This document shows, in pieces, positions 43,890 to 57,149 of a DNA stretch of 64,000 nt (within the stretch, counting starts at the first letter, position 1; each line of letters opens with the position of its first letter). Source of the stretch: Marinobacterium aestuarii (lineage in GTDB: Bacteria > Pseudomonadota > Gammaproteobacteria > Pseudomonadales > Balneatricaceae); the NCBI RefSeq assembly GCF_001651805.1, contig NZ_CP015839.1, positions 930,001 to 994,000 on the forward strand. The letters are read 5' to 3'. Below the pieces are notes generated by a model that saw nothing but the letters and a program-made list of their open reading frames with translations, had not been told where the DNA came from and made no database searches. The position numbers and the translations under genes are program-made.

Positions 43890-45125
43890 TCAGGTCTTAA
43901 GGTTGATAAGCTGGCGGCGAATGCCGGTTTCACCGCGCGGTGCCGTGCCCTGGTGACAGCCCAGATCGTCGAGCTCTATACCCTGGCGGCCCAGGTTGCG
44001 GGCAAATTCAGGCAGGCGCTGCTCTATCAGTCGGGCGGTTTCCGGCTCCGGTGTCCAGAAACGGGCGCTCATGCGGCTATCATCGCGCAGTCGCAGTTCA
44101 GCTTCCAGCGGTCCCAGGGCTTGCAGATCAAAATGCAGCCGCACCAGCCAGTGGCTGCTGGCTGGGTCCTCGCCCCGGCGGGCGCGGTAGCGTTTGAGCC
44201 GTAACTCCACGTTTTCCATGCGCTCACCAAGGCGCACCGGCAAATCCAGCGCCAGGTGGCGCTCGCTGGTGCCGTCCGGCAGATCCTTGTTCTGGCTGGC
44301 GCTGTTCAGTTGCGAGCTGGTGATGCGGGCCAGCAGGTCGCCCAGCAGCTTGTGCATCTGCTTTCGAGCCTGGGGTGGCAGGGCGTCTGCCAGCTGTTGC
44401 AGCTGGCCCATTTGAGCCTTGAGGTCCGTAGTGGCGCTGCCCGTATTGCCGGGGGCGGTGCTCTTTGTGCCGCTGGGTTGGGTGGCTGTGCGGCCCAGGT
44501 TTGCTTCGGTAAAAAATCCGCCTTTCTCTATATTGCGGCGCACGGCCAGGCCTGAATCACGTAGCCCAGGTGTAATGCCGAATATCTGCAGCAGGGATTG
44601 TACGACGGGACTGAGCTGGCGCGCCGCCTGGGTGGCGGCCGCCGTGCCCGGTTGTGCCTGTTGCAGTAGCTGATTGAGTACGTCGCCAAAACGTTGCTGG
44701 CGCGGCAGGCTGGTACGCAGCAGGCTGTCCAGCGTCGCAGTCGCAGTCGCAGTCGCAGTCGCAGGGGGGGCGGGCTGGCTGCTGGGCTGGCTGCTGGGGG
44801 TTGCTGGTGGACGGGCCGGCGTTTCGGCGGTCAGGCTGAGTTGCAGCTGGCCCGCGCTGTTGCGTGACAGCACAACGGCAGTGCCGGCCGCTAGTGCGCG
44901 CTGGGTGTTCAGCTCCAGCAGTTGGCCTGCACGCTGCAGCTGCAGTTGCAGGCGGATGCCGCTGGCATCGGTGCTGGCCTGCAGCACGGTTGCCGCCAGC
45001 TGGCCACCGGCGGGGAGCAGGCGTGCCAGAGTCGGTTCGACGGACGGCTGGGTCTGCAACAGGTTGGGGCCCAAAGTAGGTATCAAAATGGCTCCAAAGA
45101 CGGGTTGAATGCACGGCGCCTGCAT
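43890..45125 (-). CDS. Second FliK-like hook-length/export-control protein
   Basis: 411 residues. The N-terminal half is Ala/Gln/Pro-rich with a short run of Ala-Thr pairs made by a 6-bp repeat (about 44737-44764). The C-terminal half (LDLPVRLGERMENVELRLKR, WLVRLHFDLQALGPLEAELR, EFARNLGRQGIELDDLGCHQ) resembles the Flg_hook domain. It pairs with the FlhB-tail gene downstream. Similar pairs next to ccmA are known from Pseudomonas genomes. Whether it acts in flagellar export is inferred. Confidence 0.75.
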   Translation of the reverse strand: MQAPCIQPVFGAILIPTLGPNLLQTQPSVEPTLARLLPAGGQLAATVLQASTDASGIRLQLQLQRAGQLLELNTQRALAAGTAVVLSRNSAGQLQLSLTAETPARPPATPSSQPSSQPAPPATATATATATLDSLLRTSLPRQQRFGDVLNQLLQQAQPGTAAATQAARQLSPVVQSLLQIFGITPGLRDSGLAVRRNIEKGGFFTEANLGRTATQPSGTKSTAPGNTGSATTDLKAQMGQLQQLADALPPQARKQMHKLLGDLLARITSSQLNSASQNKDLPDGTSERHLALDLPVRLGERMENVELRLKRYRARRGEDPASSHWLVRLHFDLQALGPLEAELRLRDDSRMSARFWTPEPETARLIEQRLPEFARNLGRQGIELDDLGCHQGTAPRGETGIRRQLINLKT

Positions 45126-45212
45126 TAGATTATTTGTATATAATGGCGGGTTTTATGCATATGGTCGGGCATGGGGAGTATAGCGCTTTCGCCGATTGGG
45201 GAGTCTGAGCCT

Positions 45213-45836
45213 GTGTTGAAAGTTGAGAATCTTTACTGCGAGCGCGATGAGCGGGTTCTGTTCGATGGTCTTTCGTTCGAAATCGGTGCCGGTGAGGTTC
45301 TGCAGATCGAGGGGCAGAACGGCAGTGGTAAAACCACTTTGCTGCGCATTCTCAGTGGGTTGTCGCGCAATTATGAGGGCGAACTTTACTGGCGCGGCGA
45401 GCCCATGGACGAGGTGGTCGATGAGTATCGTCAGGCGTTGCTGTATTTCGGCCATCTGCCGGGCGTCAAGGCGACCCTGACACCGCAGGAGAATCTGGGC
45501 TGGTATGCTGCGCTGCAACCGGGCACGGATAGCGCCTCCATCGATGCGGCGCTGCGCCAGGTGGGGCTGGCCGGTTACGAGGATGTGCCCTGCCATATGC
45601 TGTCCGCCGGGCAGCACCGCCGGGTGAGCCTGGCAAGGCTCTATCTGAGCCAGGCAAGCTTGTGGATACTGGACGAACCCTTTACCGCGATCGATAAAAA
45701 GGGCGTGGCGCAAAAGGAACAACTGATCCTGCGTCATGCCGCGGCCGGCGGCACGGTTATCCTCACCACACACCATGAATTGCACCTCGACGGGCTGCGT
45801 CGACTGAATCTGGATCAACTGGCTGGAACTTCATGA
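45213..45836 (+). CDS. ccmA: Heme-export ABC ATPase CcmA
   Basis: 207 residues from GTG 45213, which has GGGGAG 9 bases upstream and gives an N-terminus (M)LKVENLYCERDERVLF like other CcmA proteins. The ATG at 45171 adds 14 unconserved residues and has no site. Walker A is EGQNGSGKTTLLR, the ABC signature LSAGQHRRVSL and Walker B LWILDEPFTAI. With CcmB, CcmC and CcmD it releases holo-CcmE for cytochrome c maturation. A TATAAT at 45139-45144 may be part of the operon promoter, without a clear -35. Confidence 0.94.
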   Translation: MLKVENLYCERDERVLFDGLSFEIGAGEVLQIEGQNGSGKTTLLRILSGLSRNYEGELYWRGEPMDEVVDEYRQALLYFGHLPGVKATLTPQENLGWYAALQPGTDSASIDAALRQVGLAGYEDVPCHMLSAGQHRRVSLARLYLSQASLWILDEPFTAIDKKGVAQKEQLILRHAAAGGTVILTTHHELHLDGLRRLNLDQLAGTS

Positions 45837-46552
45837 GCGAGATAGCGACTAATGAGCCGGCCAAAGCGCGGGGACCCTCCGCTGTCGGCGTGTTTCGGGC
45901 GGCATTGAAGCGTGATTTGCTGTTGGCGTTTCGCAGCAAGAGTGATCTGCTGAACCCGCTGATCTTTTTTCTGATGGTGGCGACCCTGTTTCCCCTGGGG
46001 GTGAGTCCGGAGCCCGGTTTTCTGGCGCTGCTGGCACCAGGGCTGGTCTGGGTGGCTGCATTGCTGGCCACGCTGCTGTCGATGGACAGCCTGTTTCGGG
46101 CTGATTTTGAGGACGGCACCCTGGAGCAGGCGCTGCTAAGCCCGCAGCCGCTGATACTGATTGTGCTGGCGCGGGTGCTGGCGCACTGGATAATGACCGG
46201 CCTGCCGCTGACGCTGATGGCACCGCTGCTGGGGCTGATGCTGTTTCTGCCAGCGGACGGCATGGGCGGGCTGATGCTGAGTCTGCTGCTCGGGACGCCG
46301 ACGCTGAGCCTGATCGGCGCCATAGGGGCGGCGCTGACGGTGGGCCTGCGCAAGGGCGGCGTGCTGATTTCGCTGCTGGTACTGCCGCTCTATATCCCGG
46401 TGCTGATCTTTGGCTCGGGGGCGGTACAGGCGGCGGTGACGGGCCTGCCACTGGCGGGTTATCTGGCGCTGCTGGGGGCCATGCTGGCACTGGGTGTGGT
46501 GCTGGCGCCGCTGGCGATCGGGGCAGCTTTACGAATTTCTGTGAGCGGATAG
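45833..46552 (+). CDS. ccmB: Heme-export ABC membrane protein CcmB
   Basis: 239 residues with six membrane helices. The N-terminal FRAALKRDLLLAFRSKSDLL and the segment MDSLFRADFEDGTLEQALLS are CcmB signatures. The protein is about 18 residues longer than usual at the N-terminus. Its ATG overlaps the ccmA stop by 4 bp. It forms the membrane part of the CcmAB transporter. Confidence 0.94.
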   Translation: MSEIATNEPAKARGPSAVGVFRAALKRDLLLAFRSKSDLLNPLIFFLMVATLFPLGVSPEPGFLALLAPGLVWVAALLATLLSMDSLFRADFEDGTLEQALLSPQPLILIVLARVLAHWIMTGLPLTLMAPLLGLMLFLPADGMGGLMLSLLLGTPTLSLIGAIGAALTVGLRKGGVLISLLVLPLYIPVLIFGSGAVQAAVTGLPLAGYLALLGAMLALGVVLAPLAIGAALRISVSG

Positions 46553-46562
46553 TTGATTGTTT

Positions 46563-47330
46563 ATGGCCAAGAATAAAACCGATAAAAACTGGATGCCGCG
46601 CTGGTTCTATCAGCTGGCGTCACCGCGCTGGTGTTATGACATTACCGGCAAATTGCTGCCGGCATTCAGTGTGCTGGCGTTGCTGCTGCTGCTCGGCGGT
46701 ACTGTCTGGGCGCTGCTGTTTGCGCCGGCGGACTATCAGCAGGGCAACAGCTTTCGGATCATCTATATCCATGTGCCCTCGGCCATACTGGCGCAGTCCT
46801 GTTACATGATGATGGCGCTGGCAGGCGCCATTGGTCTGATCTGGAAAATGAAGGTGGCCGACATGGTCGCCAAGGCCTGCGCACCGCTGGGAGCCTCCCT
46901 GGCCTTGCTGGCCCTGGCCACCGGTGCTATCTGGGGCAAGCCCACCTGGGGTTCCTGGTGGGTCTGGGATGCGCGCCTGACCTCCATGCTGATTTTGCTG
47001 TTTCTGTACCTGGGCGTGATGGCGCTGCATTCGGCGATCGAAAATGATACTACTGCGGCGCAGTCCACGGCGGTGCTGGCGCTGGTGGGGCTGGTGAATA
47101 TTCCGATCATCAAGTACTCGGTGGAGTGGTGGAATACCCTGCACCAGCCCGCCACCTTCAAACTGACCGAAAAACCGACCATGCCGCCTGAAATGTGGCT
47201 ACCGCTGTTGGTGATGGTGGTGGGGTTCTACTGTTTCTTTGCAGTGTCGCTGATGTTGCGCCTGCGCCACGAAATTCTTCGCCGTGAAAGACGCAGCTCC
47301 TGGGTGCAGGCGCTGGTCGAGTCACGCTGA
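46563..47330 (+). CDS. ccmC: Heme-handling protein CcmC
   Basis: 255 residues from ATG 46563. Six membrane helices carry the tryptophan-rich heme-binding motif [17 protein letters not shown] and conserved flanking histidines ([16 protein letters not shown]). CcmC attaches heme covalently to CcmE in the periplasm. It follows ccmB by 10 bp. Confidence 0.96.
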   Translation: MAKNKTDKNWMPRWFYQLASPRWCYDITGKLLPAFSVLALLLLLGGTVWALLFAPADYQQGNSFRIIYIHVPSAILAQSCYMMMALAGAIGLIWKMKVADMVAKACAPLGASLALLALATGAIWGKPTWGSWWVWDARLTSMLILLFLYLGVMALHSAIENDTTAAQSTAVLALVGLVNIPIIKYSVEWWNTLHQPATFKLTEKPTMPPEMWLPLLVMVVGFYCFFAVSLMLRLRHEILRRERRSSWVQALVESR

Positions 47331-47410
47331 GCGAAACCTGCCGGATAGCTGGAACTACAAATTCCTGCGAACAGGCAGACCGAATTTGAATGCAAGTTGT
47401 TGAGGTGAAC

Positions 47411-47590
47411 GTGAAGTTCGAAAGTATGGCAGATTTCATCGGGATGGGCGGACACGGGCTATACGTCTGGCTGGCCTATGGCATAGCACTGGCGATCCTG
47501 TTGTTCAATGTGGTGCAGCCGCTGCGCCAGACGCGTCAGCTCCTTAATCAGCAGGCGCGCCTTGTGCGACGGGAGAAAGGGTTGTCATGA
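47411..47590 (+). CDS. ccmD: Heme exporter subunit CcmD
   Basis: 59 residues from GTG 47411 (GAGGTGA site). One membrane helix ([20 protein letters not shown]) and a basic C-terminal tail ([16 protein letters not shown]) are typical. A longer frame from 47390 lacks a site. CcmD stabilises the CcmABC-CcmE complex. It overlaps ccmE by 4 bp. Confidence 0.92.
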   Translation: MKFESMADFIGMGGHGLYVWLAYGIALAILLFNVVQPLRQTRQLLNQQARLVRREKGLS

Positions 47591-48048
47591 ATCCCAAGCG
47601 CAAGCGTCGACTGGTCATTGTGCTGGCCATTCTGGTGAGTGTCTCAGTGGCTGTTGGACTGGCCCTGTTCGCACTCAACCAGAACATCAACCTGTTCTAC
47701 TCGCCCACTCAGATCGCGGCCGGTGAAGTGCCTGAAGGCACCCGCATTCGTGCCGGTGGCATGGTGGTTGAAGGTTCCGTAATCCGTGATACGCAATCAC
47801 TTATGGTACGTTTTGAACTGACGGACTTCGCCGAAACCGTGGCGGTTGAATACACGGGTATCCTGCCCGACCTGTTCCGCGAAGGTCAGGGCATAGTCGC
47901 CCAGGGTTCGGTGGATGGGCGCGGTGTCTTTACCGCGGTCGAAGTGCTGGCCAAGCACGATGAAAACTACATGCCGCCTGAAGTGGCTGAAGCGCTCAAG
48001 GCGGCCGGTACCATGCCCACGCCAGAGCCTGAGGTGTTTAACAAATGA
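47587..48048 (+). CDS. ccmE: Heme chaperone CcmE
   Basis: 153 residues. An N-terminal membrane anchor (about 8-28) precedes a periplasmic OB-fold. The heme-attaching His is His124 in [12 protein letters not shown], the standard HDENY motif. It carries heme from CcmC to the CcmF-CcmH ligase. It overlaps ccmF by 4 bp. Confidence 0.96.
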   Translation: MNPKRKRRLVIVLAILVSVSVAVGLALFALNQNINLFYSPTQIAAGEVPEGTRIRAGGMVVEGSVIRDTQSLMVRFELTDFAETVAVEYTGILPDLFREGQGIVAQGSVDGRGVFTAVEVLAKHDENYMPPEVAEALKAAGTMPTPEPEVFNK

Positions 48049-50003
48049 TTCCTGAACTGGGTGAATACGCGCTGATATTGGCGCTGTGCATGTCGGTCCT
48101 GCTGGCGGTGGTGCCGATGGTGGGCGCCAGTACCAACAACCTGTTGTGGATGGGGTACGCCAGACCGCTGGCGCGGGGGCAGTTCCTGTTTCTGACCATC
48201 AGCATGGCCTGCCTGATTTATGCCTTTCTGACCGATGATTTTTCGGTGGCCTATGTGGCGGGCAACTCCAACACCCTGCTGCCGAGCTACTTCAAGTTCA
48301 GTGCGGTCTGGGGCGGGCACGAAGGTTCGCTGCTGCTGTGGGTGCTGATCCTGGGGGGCTGGACCTGGGCGGTGGCTGCCAAGAGTCGCGATTTGCCGCT
48401 GGAAATTCTTGCCCGCGTACTGGGTGTAATGGGCATGATCTCGGTGGGCTTTCTGCTGTTCACTCTGCTGACCTCGAGCCCGTTCGAGCGCCTGTTGCCA
48501 GGCTTCCCGCTTGAGGGCAGTGACCTTAACCCGCTGCTGCAGGATATAGGTCTGATCATCCACCCACCGATGCTCTATATGGGCTATGTCGGCTTCTCAG
48601 TGGCCTTTGCCTTTGCCATAGCGGCACTGCTGAGCGGTCGGCTGGATGCCGCCTGGGCGCGCTGGTCGCGACCCTGGACCGTCATGGCCTGGGCCTTTCT
48701 GACCCTGGGTATTGGCCTGGGCAGCTGGTGGGCCTATTACGAGCTTGGCTGGGGCGGCTGGTGGTTCTGGGATCCGGTCGAAAACGCCTCCTTCATGCCC
48801 TGGCTGGTGGGTACGGCTCTGGTACACAGCCTGGCGGTGACGGAAAAGCGCGGTGTCTTCAAAAGCTGGACGGTGTTGCTGGCCATCTTTGCGTTCTCGT
48901 TGAGCCTGCTGGGTACTTTCCTGGTGCGCTCCGGCGTGCTGACCTCGGTCCACGCCTTCGCCACGGACCCCGAGCGTGGCTTCTTCGTGCTGGCGCTGCT
49001 GGGCATTTCCATCGGTGGTTCGCTGCTGCTGTATGCGCTGCGGGCGGCTCATGTGAAGAGCGATTCAAGCTTTGCGCTGCTGTCCCGGGAAACCATGCTG
49101 CTGGTCAATAACATTGTGCTGGTCGTGGTCTGTCTGATGGTGCTGCTGGGCACGCTTTATCCGTTGCTGATCGATGCCCTGGGCATGGGCAAGATTTCGG
49201 TCGGACCACCGTACTTCAACAGCCTGTTTGTGCCGCTGATGTCGCTGCTGGTGCTGTTTATGAGCGTGGGTACCGTATCGCGCTGGAAGCAAAGCCAGGC
49301 TAAGCAGATCTCCCTGGTGCTCTGGCTGCCGGCCGTGCTGGCGATTCTGTGCGGCATTGCCACCCCCTTGCTGATGGATGGCAGCTTCAATTTGGTGGCG
49401 GCCGCGGCTATGGCGCTGGCCTACTGGGTATTCTTCAGCCAGCTGCGTGATCTGTACGCCAAGGTGCGCAGCAAGCGCCGCTTGCGCGATGGCCTGCGCA
49501 GTCTGTCACGCAGCTATTGCGGCATGGTCGTGGCCCATACTGGCATCGCCGCCGTAGTGGTGGGCGTTACCATGGTGTCGCTCTACAGCGAAGCCCAGGA
49601 TCTGCGCATGGCGCCGGGTGACAAGGTCGAGTTCGGCCAGTATTCCTTCATCTTTGATGGTGTGCGCGAGCAGCAGGGTCCGAACTATGTATCGGACATG
49701 GCCCGCATCCGGGTACTGAAAAACGGCGAAGCCTATAGTGAAATGTTCCCGGAGAAGCGCTTTTACAAGGCACGGGGCAGTGTCATGACGGAGGCTGCCA
49801 TCGATGGCTGTCTTTTCCGCGACCTTTATGTGGCCATGGGTGAGTCCCTGGGTGATGGTGCCTGGGCTGTGCGCGTGCAGCACAAACCCTTTGTGCGCTG
49901 GCTCTGGCTGGGCGGTCTGCTGATGACCCTCGGAGGCCTGCTGGCCGCAACAGACCCGCGTTATCGCAAACAGGCGCGCCGCAAGGCGCCTGTCGCGGCC
50001 TGA
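48045..50003 (+). CDS. ccmF: Cytochrome c heme lyase subunit CcmF
   Basis: 652 residues with about 15 membrane helices. The WWD motif [19 protein letters not shown] and [19 protein letters not shown] are diagnostic. CcmF receives heme from CcmE, reduces it and joins it to CXXCH apocytochromes with CcmH and CcmI. Standard length. Confidence 0.97.
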   Translation: MIPELGEYALILALCMSVLLAVVPMVGASTNNLLWMGYARPLARGQFLFLTISMACLIYAFLTDDFSVAYVAGNSNTLLPSYFKFSAVWGGHEGSLLLWVLILGGWTWAVAAKSRDLPLEILARVLGVMGMISVGFLLFTLLTSSPFERLLPGFPLEGSDLNPLLQDIGLIIHPPMLYMGYVGFSVAFAFAIAALLSGRLDAAWARWSRPWTVMAWAFLTLGIGLGSWWAYYELGWGGWWFWDPVENASFMPWLVGTALVHSLAVTEKRGVFKSWTVLLAIFAFSLSLLGTFLVRSGVLTSVHAFATDPERGFFVLALLGISIGGSLLLYALRAAHVKSDSSFALLSRETMLLVNNIVLVVVCLMVLLGTLYPLLIDALGMGKISVGPPYFNSLFVPLMSLLVLFMSVGTVSRWKQSQAKQISLVLWLPAVLAILCGIATPLLMDGSFNLVAAAAMALAYWVFFSQLRDLYAKVRSKRRLRDGLRSLSRSYCGMVVAHTGIAAVVVGVTMVSLYSEAQDLRMAPGDKVEFGQYSFIFDGVREQQGPNYVSDMARIRVLKNGEAYSEMFPEKRFYKARGSVMTEAAIDGCLFRDLYVAMGESLGDGAWAVRVQHKPFVRWLWLGGLLMTLGGLLAATDPRYRKQARRKAPVAA

Positions 50004-50017
50004 TATCAAGGATTCTG

Positions 50018-50560
50018 ATGATGCTAAGACGATTGCTGGTTTTTATTCCGTTGGTCATTTTCGTGACGGTCGCTGCGTTTCTCTGGCGCGGTTTGCAGCT
50101 GGATCCGGCCGAGCTGCCTTCGGCGCTGATCGGCAAGCCCGTGCCTGCCTTCAGCCTCAGCTCGGTGTTCGACGAAAACACTCTGCTGACCCAGGAACAG
50201 CTCAAGGGCAAGCCTGCGCTGCTGAATGTCTGGGCCACCTGGTGCCCGACCTGCAAGCAGGAGCACGAGCAGCTCAACCGTATCGCCCGTAACGAAGGCG
50301 TGACCATCTACGGTATCAACTACAAGGATGATCGTGCCAAGGCACAGGACTGGCTGACCCGTTACGAGGATCCCTATGTCCTCAATATCTACGATGACAA
50401 GGGTTTGCTGGGGCTAGATCTCGGCGTTTATGGTGCGCCTGAAACCTATATTCTCGACAAGGATGGCATTATCCGTTATCGCCATGTGGGCGAGGTTAAC
50501 GAGAAGGTCTGGGCCAAGCTGCGCGGCCTGATGCAGGATCTGGAGGGGAGCGGCTCATGA
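50018..50560 (+). CDS. ccmG: Thiol:disulfide oxidoreductase CcmG (DsbE)
   Basis: 180 residues. An N-terminal anchor (about 5-23) precedes a periplasmic thioredoxin fold with active site WATWCPTCKQEH (Cys76 and Cys79). It keeps the apocytochrome c cysteines, or CcmH, reduced. The ATG is doubled (50018 or 50021). It overlaps ccmH by 4 bp. Confidence 0.95.
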   Translation: MMLRRLLVFIPLVIFVTVAAFLWRGLQLDPAELPSALIGKPVPAFSLSSVFDENTLLTQEQLKGKPALLNVWATWCPTCKQEHEQLNRIARNEGVTIYGINYKDDRAKAQDWLTRYEDPYVLNIYDDKGLLGLDLGVYGAPETYILDKDGIIRYRHVGEVNEKVWAKLRGLMQDLEGSGS

Positions 50561-51057
50561 GGCATCTGTTAATCGCGTTGCTGCTCTGGTTGCCGCTGAC
50601 GGCTCTGGCTGCCATCGACAGTTTCGAGTTCAGCGATGAGGCGACCCGGGAGCGTTTTTACAGTCTGACCGCCGAACTGCGCTGCCCCAAATGTCAGAAC
50701 CAGAATATCGCCGACTCCAACTCGCCCATTGCCCAGGATCTGCGTAACGAGATTCACCGCATGCTGCAACAGGGTGATTCGGATCAGGACATCGTCGACT
50801 TCATGGTGGCGCGCTATGGCGAGTTTGTACTCTATCGCCCGCGTGTCACCGCCCAGACGCTGGTGCTCTGGTATGGCCCCTTTGGCCTGCTGGCCATAGG
50901 GGCGCTGGTCGTACTGGTCATGACACGCAGGCGCAAAAAAGCGCCTCGCCCGGGTGTCTCTGCGAGCTCGGAGCCGGGCCCGCTTGAGCCGGTGGAGCCT
51001 TTGTCGGACGCCGAGCGGCAGCGGTTGGATGAATTGCTTAAACAGGATGAGAAATAA
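50557..51057 (+). CDS. ccmH: Cytochrome c maturation protein CcmH
   Basis: 166 residues. A cleavable signal (MRHLLIALLLWLPLTALA) is followed by the LRCPKCQNQNIADSNSPIA motif (Cys43 and Cys46), then a membrane helix near 104-124 and an acidic tail. It presents apocytochrome thiols to the CcmF ligase. The stop overlaps the ccmI ATG by one base. Confidence 0.95.
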   Translation: MRHLLIALLLWLPLTALAAIDSFEFSDEATRERFYSLTAELRCPKCQNQNIADSNSPIAQDLRNEIHRMLQQGDSDQDIVDFMVARYGEFVLYRPRVTAQTLVLWYGPFGLLAIGALVVLVMTRRRKKAPRPGVSASSEPGPLEPVEPLSDAERQRLDELLKQDEK

Positions 51058-52310
51058 TGGTGGGTCTGTGGACCGGAATAGCTCTGTTGACACTCTGTGC
51101 GCTGGGCATAGTGCTGTTGCCCCTGCTGCGTGCGCGCAGGCTGCAGCAGCAGGAAGTGGCCGAGGATCGTGACCGGCAGAATATCGATATCTATCGCGAG
51201 CGCCTGTCTGAGCTGGAGGAAGAAAAGGCCCAGGGCAATCTGGCCCAGCCCGAGTTCGATGAGCTGAAGCTGGAGCTTGAGCGCAGCCTGCTGCAGGACG
51301 TGGGCGATACCGAAGCCGCGCTGCGGGTGTCGAAAATCAGTAGCATGCAGGTGATCACGGTGTCCGTGATGGCGGTGCTGCTGGTGATCAGTTCACTGGG
51401 GCTTTATGCGAAGCTTGGCAGTGCCCCGCGGCTTGAGCTGGCGCTGGAACGTCAGGCGCAGCCAGATCCGTTTGAGGGCCGTACGCCGACGCTGGAGGAA
51501 GCCCTGTCGCGACTGGAGCACGAACTGGAGGTCACGCCGGAAAATGTCGAGGGCTGGTATCTGCTGGCCACCACCTACATGGGGGCGGGGCGCTACGACG
51601 ACGGCATCGCCGCCTTCAAGCAGGTGCTGGCGCGGCTGCCGCAGGATGCGCCGCAGTATATTGGTGTTATGGGACAGTACGCCCAGGCGCTGTATTTCGC
51701 CAATGGTGGCAAGATGAATGACGCGGTGCGCGAGCAGGTGGCGGCCACATTGCAGCGTAATCCCGGCGAAATAACCGCCCTGGGGCTGCTGGGCATAGAT
51801 GCGTTCGAACAGCAGCGCTATGCCGAAGCCATCGATTTTTGGTCCCGGGCGCTGGCCCAGGCTGAGCCTTCCGCGGCTGAGTCACTGCGTGCCGGTATTA
51901 GTCGTGCCCAGCAGGAACTGCGGGCGCTGGGCGAGCCTGTACCTGAAGTTGCAGGCATCGAGCCTGCGGAAATTCGACTGGCGGTGCGCCTGGCCGAAGG
52001 CCTTGGCGCGACCCTGGAACCGGATCAGGCAGTCTTCATCTTCGCCCGCCCGGTAGGAGGACGCATGCCGCTGGCGGCGGTCAAGCTCAAGGTATCGGAC
52101 TTGCCGCTGGAAGTGGTGCTTGATGATACCCTGGCGATGACGCCCCAGGCGCGCTTGTCTGGTGTGGATGAGGTCGAGGTTGGAGCGCGCATTTCCCTGA
52201 CGGGCACACCTGAGCCCAAAGCGGGTGATCTGTTCGCGATTCTGAGTCCTGTTTCGGTGCGTGGACAGACGCAAGCGATTGATCTGGTTATTGATCAGGT
52301 TGTGGAGTAG
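51057..52310 (+). CDS. ccmI: Cytochrome c biogenesis protein CcmI
   Basis: 417 residues. Two N-terminal membrane helices (about 4-22 and 98-117) flank a coiled-coil loop (VAEDRDRQNIDIYRERLSEL). The periplasmic part has TPR repeats (YLLATTYMGAGRYDDGIAAF, QAL) and a C-terminal domain rich in beta strands. CcmI chaperones apocytochrome c to the ligase. It is the last gene of ccmABCDEFGHI. Confidence 0.92.
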   Translation: MVGLWTGIALLTLCALGIVLLPLLRARRLQQQEVAEDRDRQNIDIYRERLSELEEEKAQGNLAQPEFDELKLELERSLLQDVGDTEAALRVSKISSMQVITVSVMAVLLVISSLGLYAKLGSAPRLELALERQAQPDPFEGRTPTLEEALSRLEHELEVTPENVEGWYLLATTYMGAGRYDDGIAAFKQVLARLPQDAPQYIGVMGQYAQALYFANGGKMNDAVREQVAATLQRNPGEITALGLLGIDAFEQQRYAEAIDFWSRALAQAEPSAAESLRAGISRAQQELRALGEPVPEVAGIEPAEIRLAVRLAEGLGATLEPDQAVFIFARPVGGRMPLAAVKLKVSDLPLEVVLDDTLAMTPQARLSGVDEVEVGARISLTGTPEPKAGDLFAILSPVSVRGQTQAIDLVIDQVVE

Positions 52311-52437
52311 TCGTCGCTCGGTCTATAGTTGCATCTGTTATTGCCGGGGCGACCTAGTCGCTCTGGCGAGATAAAGTAGTCGGTGGCCAGAGTTCGACTG
52401 GGCGCCAGTCAAAAAACTTTGAGATAGCAGCGGATTT

Positions 52438-54069
52438 ATGGAGATCAGCCTCAGAGAGTGGCTTGTCGTCGGCGGTGTGATTGTCATTGCGCTGATCATC
52501 TTTGATGGCTGGCGTCGTGTGCGTGGTGGCCGCAACAGTTTGCGCATGGATATTGATCGCAAGCTGCGTGACCTGCCGGAAGAGCCCGTGGAGCCTTCGA
52601 GCAATCCTGAATTGCCTTACGGCGGTGCCAGACCCATCAGTGGCCAGGTGCCGGAGTTTGTGCCCAAGCGCAAGCCCGGTGCTGCCTATGCCGCGAAAAT
52701 GGCCGCCACGGCCAAGGCTGCGGATGAGTCGGCAACGGAACCCGCTGAACGTATTGAGCCGACCTTCGGCTTTAGTGCCGAGTCTCGCCAGCAGGGGCAG
52801 CCCCGCGTGGCTGAGCCCGCGCGTGCGTCGGCGCCTGAGTCATCAGCACTCGAGCCTCAGGCCCGTGGGGCATCGGATTTCCGTGCACCGCTGCGCGCTG
52901 GCACAGAGGCCGACGGGCAGGCGGGTACAGAGTCCCGCGTCGAGCAGCGCATTGAACCCGACAGCGATGCTCAGTCTGCTGTGCAGCCCCCTGCTGCCCG
53001 GCCTTCCGTTGAGCACGCCTCTGCTAACCAGGTCGCTGTTAATCAGGCAGCGGTACCGCCGGCAGCTGCGCCACGGGCTGAAAGCCACGTCTCTTTTGAT
53101 GCAGACCCCCTGTTTGACGAACCGACAGAGGAAGACTATCCGGCACCGCGCAGGGCGTCTTTTGCGGCGTTGGAGCCTGAAGCTGACGACAGTCACGCAG
53201 CAAGTGCTGATGCCAAGTTGCCTGAAGCTGCTGATGCCAAGTCTGCGGCGGGCTCTGGGCGAAATTATCCACAAAGCGCGGTACAGAAACCCGCTGAGGA
53301 AGTTCCTCAGCACGTCTCCCGGGGTTTTTCACCGGAGATGGGCGAAACCGACCCGCTGTTTGATGATCTGCCCGTAGCGCCAGCACTGGACCTGGAAAAA
53401 CCGATTCCGCTGCTGATGGAGCGCAATCGTCAGCCCAAACGCGCCAGCGCTTCGGCCGAGAGTGCAGCGGGGTCGTCCAGTTCGAAAGCGCCGGCTGCGC
53501 CCCAGCAGGATTTGCTGTTCGGCAATGCACCGGAACAGCCTGAGCCAGCAGGCAGCCGTGGGCGTGCCGCCGAACCTGCAGCGCCTCAGGCGCGCACGGG
53601 CGATAGCTCGGCGGCTGCGCCGAACCCGGACAGCGTTCTGGTTATCACCGTTGTTTCCAGTGTGCCAGAGGGCTTGCCCGGTGCCTTGCTGTACAAGATC
53701 ATCAGCGCCTGTGATCTGCACTTCGGTGACATGGATATTTTCCATCGCCACGAGGATGGCAGTGACACAGGGCCGGTGCAGTTCAGCATGGCCAACGCGG
53801 TCAACCCCGGCACCTTTGATCTGGCGACCATCGATGAGATGACCACCCAGGCCGTGACTTTTTTCATGTCCATGCGAGAGCCACGGGATGTGATGAATGC
53901 CTTTGAGTGCATGCTGGCGACGGCCGAGACACTGGCGCGGCATCTTGACGGTGACCTGCTGGATGAAAATCGCTCGGTGCTGCGCCCGCAGACCAAGGAA
54001 CATTATCGTCAGCGCATTCGTGATTTCGAAATGCACAACCGGTCCCGCCGGGGCGGCTCGCGCGTCTGA
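52438..54069 (+). CDS. zipA: Cell-division protein ZipA
   Basis: 543 residues, much longer than the usual 290-350. A single N-terminal membrane helix (LREWLVVGGVIVIALIIFDG) is followed by a very long Ala/Pro/Glu/Ser-rich linker (about 40-395). The C-terminal FtsZ-binding ZipA domain is intact (LVITVVSSVPEGLPGALLYK, GDMDIFHRHEDG, FSMANAVNPGTFDLATIDEM). It tethers FtsZ to the membrane at the division site. In many relatives smc lies directly upstream of zipA; here the neighbour is ccmI. zipA is followed by ligA, as usual. Confidence 0.93.
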   Translation: MEISLREWLVVGGVIVIALIIFDGWRRVRGGRNSLRMDIDRKLRDLPEEPVEPSSNPELPYGGARPISGQVPEFVPKRKPGAAYAAKMAATAKAADESATEPAERIEPTFGFSAESRQQGQPRVAEPARASAPESSALEPQARGASDFRAPLRAGTEADGQAGTESRVEQRIEPDSDAQSAVQPPAARPSVEHASANQVAVNQAAVPPAAAPRAESHVSFDADPLFDEPTEEDYPAPRRASFAALEPEADDSHAASADAKLPEAADAKSAAGSGRNYPQSAVQKPAEEVPQHVSRGFSPEMGETDPLFDDLPVAPALDLEKPIPLLMERNRQPKRASASAESAAGSSSSKAPAAPQQDLLFGNAPEQPEPAGSRGRAAEPAAPQARTGDSSAAAPNPDSVLVITVVSSVPEGLPGALLYKIISACDLHFGDMDIFHRHEDGSDTGPVQFSMANAVNPGTFDLATIDEMTTQAVTFFMSMREPRDVMNAFECMLATAETLARHLDGDLLDENRSVLRPQTKEHYRQRIRDFEMHNRSRRGGSRV

Positions 54070-54103
54070 GCCTGAGCCGCCTGCGCGCTTATAGCCGCGC
54101 TGA

Positions 54104-57145
<3,042 letters not shown>

Positions 57146-57149
<4 letters not shown>

